From NCBI GenBank assembly GCA_017535635.1, contig JAFXTU010000059.1, forward strand, positions 1 through 64,000: a DNA stretch of 64,000 nucleotides, given 5' to 3'. The notes under the pieces are model-generated. The model was not told the DNA's origin, did not search any database, and saw only the letters and a list, made by a program, of their open reading frames with translations. Within the stretch, counting starts at the first letter, position 1. Every line of letters begins with the position of its first letter. The translations under genes and the position numbers were made by a program. Origin of the DNA: Oscillospiraceae bacterium (GTDB taxonomy: Bacteria; Bacillota; Clostridia; Oscillospirales; Oscillospiraceae). Shown piece after piece: positions 63,214 through 64,000 of the stretch.

Positions 63214-64000
63214 TTATTTTCCGTAGCGGTCCGCGAAGAAGAGGTAGCAGGAGGAAGCCCAGGAGGACCAGAAAAGCTGCTTCTCCCCGAAGGCCACCAG
63301 GCCCCGCTCCGGCTCCCCGGTGAGGGCGTTGAGGATGTGGAACATGCCGTTGTCCCGCAGGGCCCGGGCGTAGCGCAGGCCCATTTCTTTCGCCAGCTCC
63401 GGCTTCCCCGCCCCCTCCAGGGCGAGGCAGAGGATGAGCTGGGCCGGGACGATAACGCTGCCGGCGGTGAAGCCGTGGTTGAAGTAGGGGCTGTCCAGGC
63501 TCTCGGAGGCAAAGCCGTAGGGAGTGATAAAGCCGTTCTTCCAGATGAAATCCACGGTCTTGTCGATGATCTCCTGGGGAAGCCGCTTCCCCAGCAGGAG
63601 GGCAGCGAACATGGGCAGGCTCAGGCTGTCCCCCACGGCGCCGGTACGGGCGTTCACCACGACCCAGCGCTCCCCGTTCCAGAAGCGCTTGATGATCTTT
63701 TCCGTAAGCTCGTCCGCCCGCTTCGACCAGGCGGAGCATTCCGCCTCAGGAACGCCGATACTCTTCCCCAGCCTGGCCAGGGCGTCCATCATGCAGACGG
63801 TGTAGGCGTTCATGTCCGGGGAAGCCAGGGGGAAGCCCACGTAGAAATAGGCCGCGTCCTCCCAGCCGGTCTCAATGGCGCCCTGGTTCTCCCAGACGCC
63901 GTCCCCGTCCAGATCCCGGAACTTGAAGAAGAACTCCGTCCACTTCGCCATGCGCTCGTAGACCTCCCGCTTTTCCTCCGCGGGGATCCCCTCCAGGCAG
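63214..64000 (-). CDS. Glycoside hydrolase, MGH1/GH63-like (alpha/alpha6 toroid), 5' part cut by window
   Basis: 262 codons visible; the frame continues past the window end, so the N-terminus is missing and the Met at 63951 is internal. All-helical pattern of the (alpha/alpha)6 glycosidases: FRDLDGDGVWENQ, TGWEDAAYFYVGF (the DDA-like acid region), LSLPMFAALLLGKRL, ITPYGFASES, YFNHGFTAGSVIVPAQ, and the C-terminal FWSSWASSCYL. Related to the family of GH63 mannosyl-oligosaccharide glucosidase/mannosylglycerate hydrolase. Cytosolic as far as visible. Substrate unclear. Confidence 0.75.
   Translation of the reverse strand, partial: CLEGIPAEEKREVYERMAKWTEFFFKFRDLDGDGVWENQGAIETGWEDAAYFYVGFPLASPDMNAYTVCMMDALARLGKSIGVPEAECSAWSKRADELTEKIIKRFWNGERWVVVNARTGAVGDSLSLPMFAALLLGKRLPQEIIDKTVDFIWKNGFITPYGFASESLDSPYFNHGFTAGSVIVPAQLILCLALEGAGKPELAKEMGLRYARALRDNGMFHILNALTGEPERGLVAFGEKQLFWSSWASSCYLFFADRYGK

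Overview
The window is about 60% GC and reads as chromosomal DNA of an anaerobic, endospore-forming Clostridia, most likely a gut Oscillospiraceae (Oscillibacter/Lawsonibacter/Flavonifractor-like). This is inferred from the sporulation genes (yqfC, yqfD, ylbJ, sigH), S-layer homology (SLH) proteins, ATP-type PEP carboxykinase, PyrR- and L10-type leaders and several helix-turn-helix regulators that share one N-terminal domain. I saw no tRNA, rRNA, CRISPR array, IS element or prophage. Nearly all of it is core genome in tight operons with overlapping stop and start codons.

Layout. 0-2.4 kb: end of an ABC-2 permease, a CbiK-type chelatase and a membrane-anchored protein with NEAT-like repeats, perhaps a tetrapyrrole/metal handling set. 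2.4-10 kb: SDR oxidoreductase, mutY-ridA, an ABC half-exporter, two XRE regulators and a lipoprotein cyclophilin. 10-13.1 kb: pckA and an XpaC-like membrane protein. 13.2-19.8 kb (minus): ATP synthase operon atpB-E-F-A-G-D-C, preceded by HPr. 19.9-26.9 kb (minus): yqfC-yqfD-phoH-ybeY-era-recO-mutS2. 26.9-30.6 kb: ylbJ, a small Cys protein and two CNNM/CorC proteins. 30.7-33.9 kb (minus): zinc-ribbon protein, sigH-like sigma factor, ruvCAB. 34-40.6 kb (minus): SLH-anchored phosphodiester glycosidase-like protein, HtrA-like protease and a two-component pair. 40.7-41.9 kb: rplJ-rplL with an L10 leader. 42-49.8 kb: membrane-bound XRE regulator, rsmE, ferritin-like protein, and the minus-strand run secA-pgeF-SBP-cdd. 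50-53.8 kb: two tandem MutS-like ATPases and ylmH. 53.9-58.3 kb: a 1475-residue SLH protein. 58.5-64 kb: a protein with an IscB-PLMP-like N-terminus behind a structured leader, metG, a PyrR-attenuated uracil permease, and a glycosidase cut by the window edge.

Most striking: the ATP synthase operon has no atpH. Instead the alpha subunit carries an N-terminal extension that reads like the C-terminal domain of the delta subunit, and it lacks the usual alpha N-terminal helix to which delta docks. Also notable are the signal-peptide-like extension on subunit c, the paired MutS-like ATPases that both have Asn in place of the Walker B Asp, the chelatase between a permease and a NEAT-like protein, and the leader with a small upstream ORF ahead of the PLMP-like protein.
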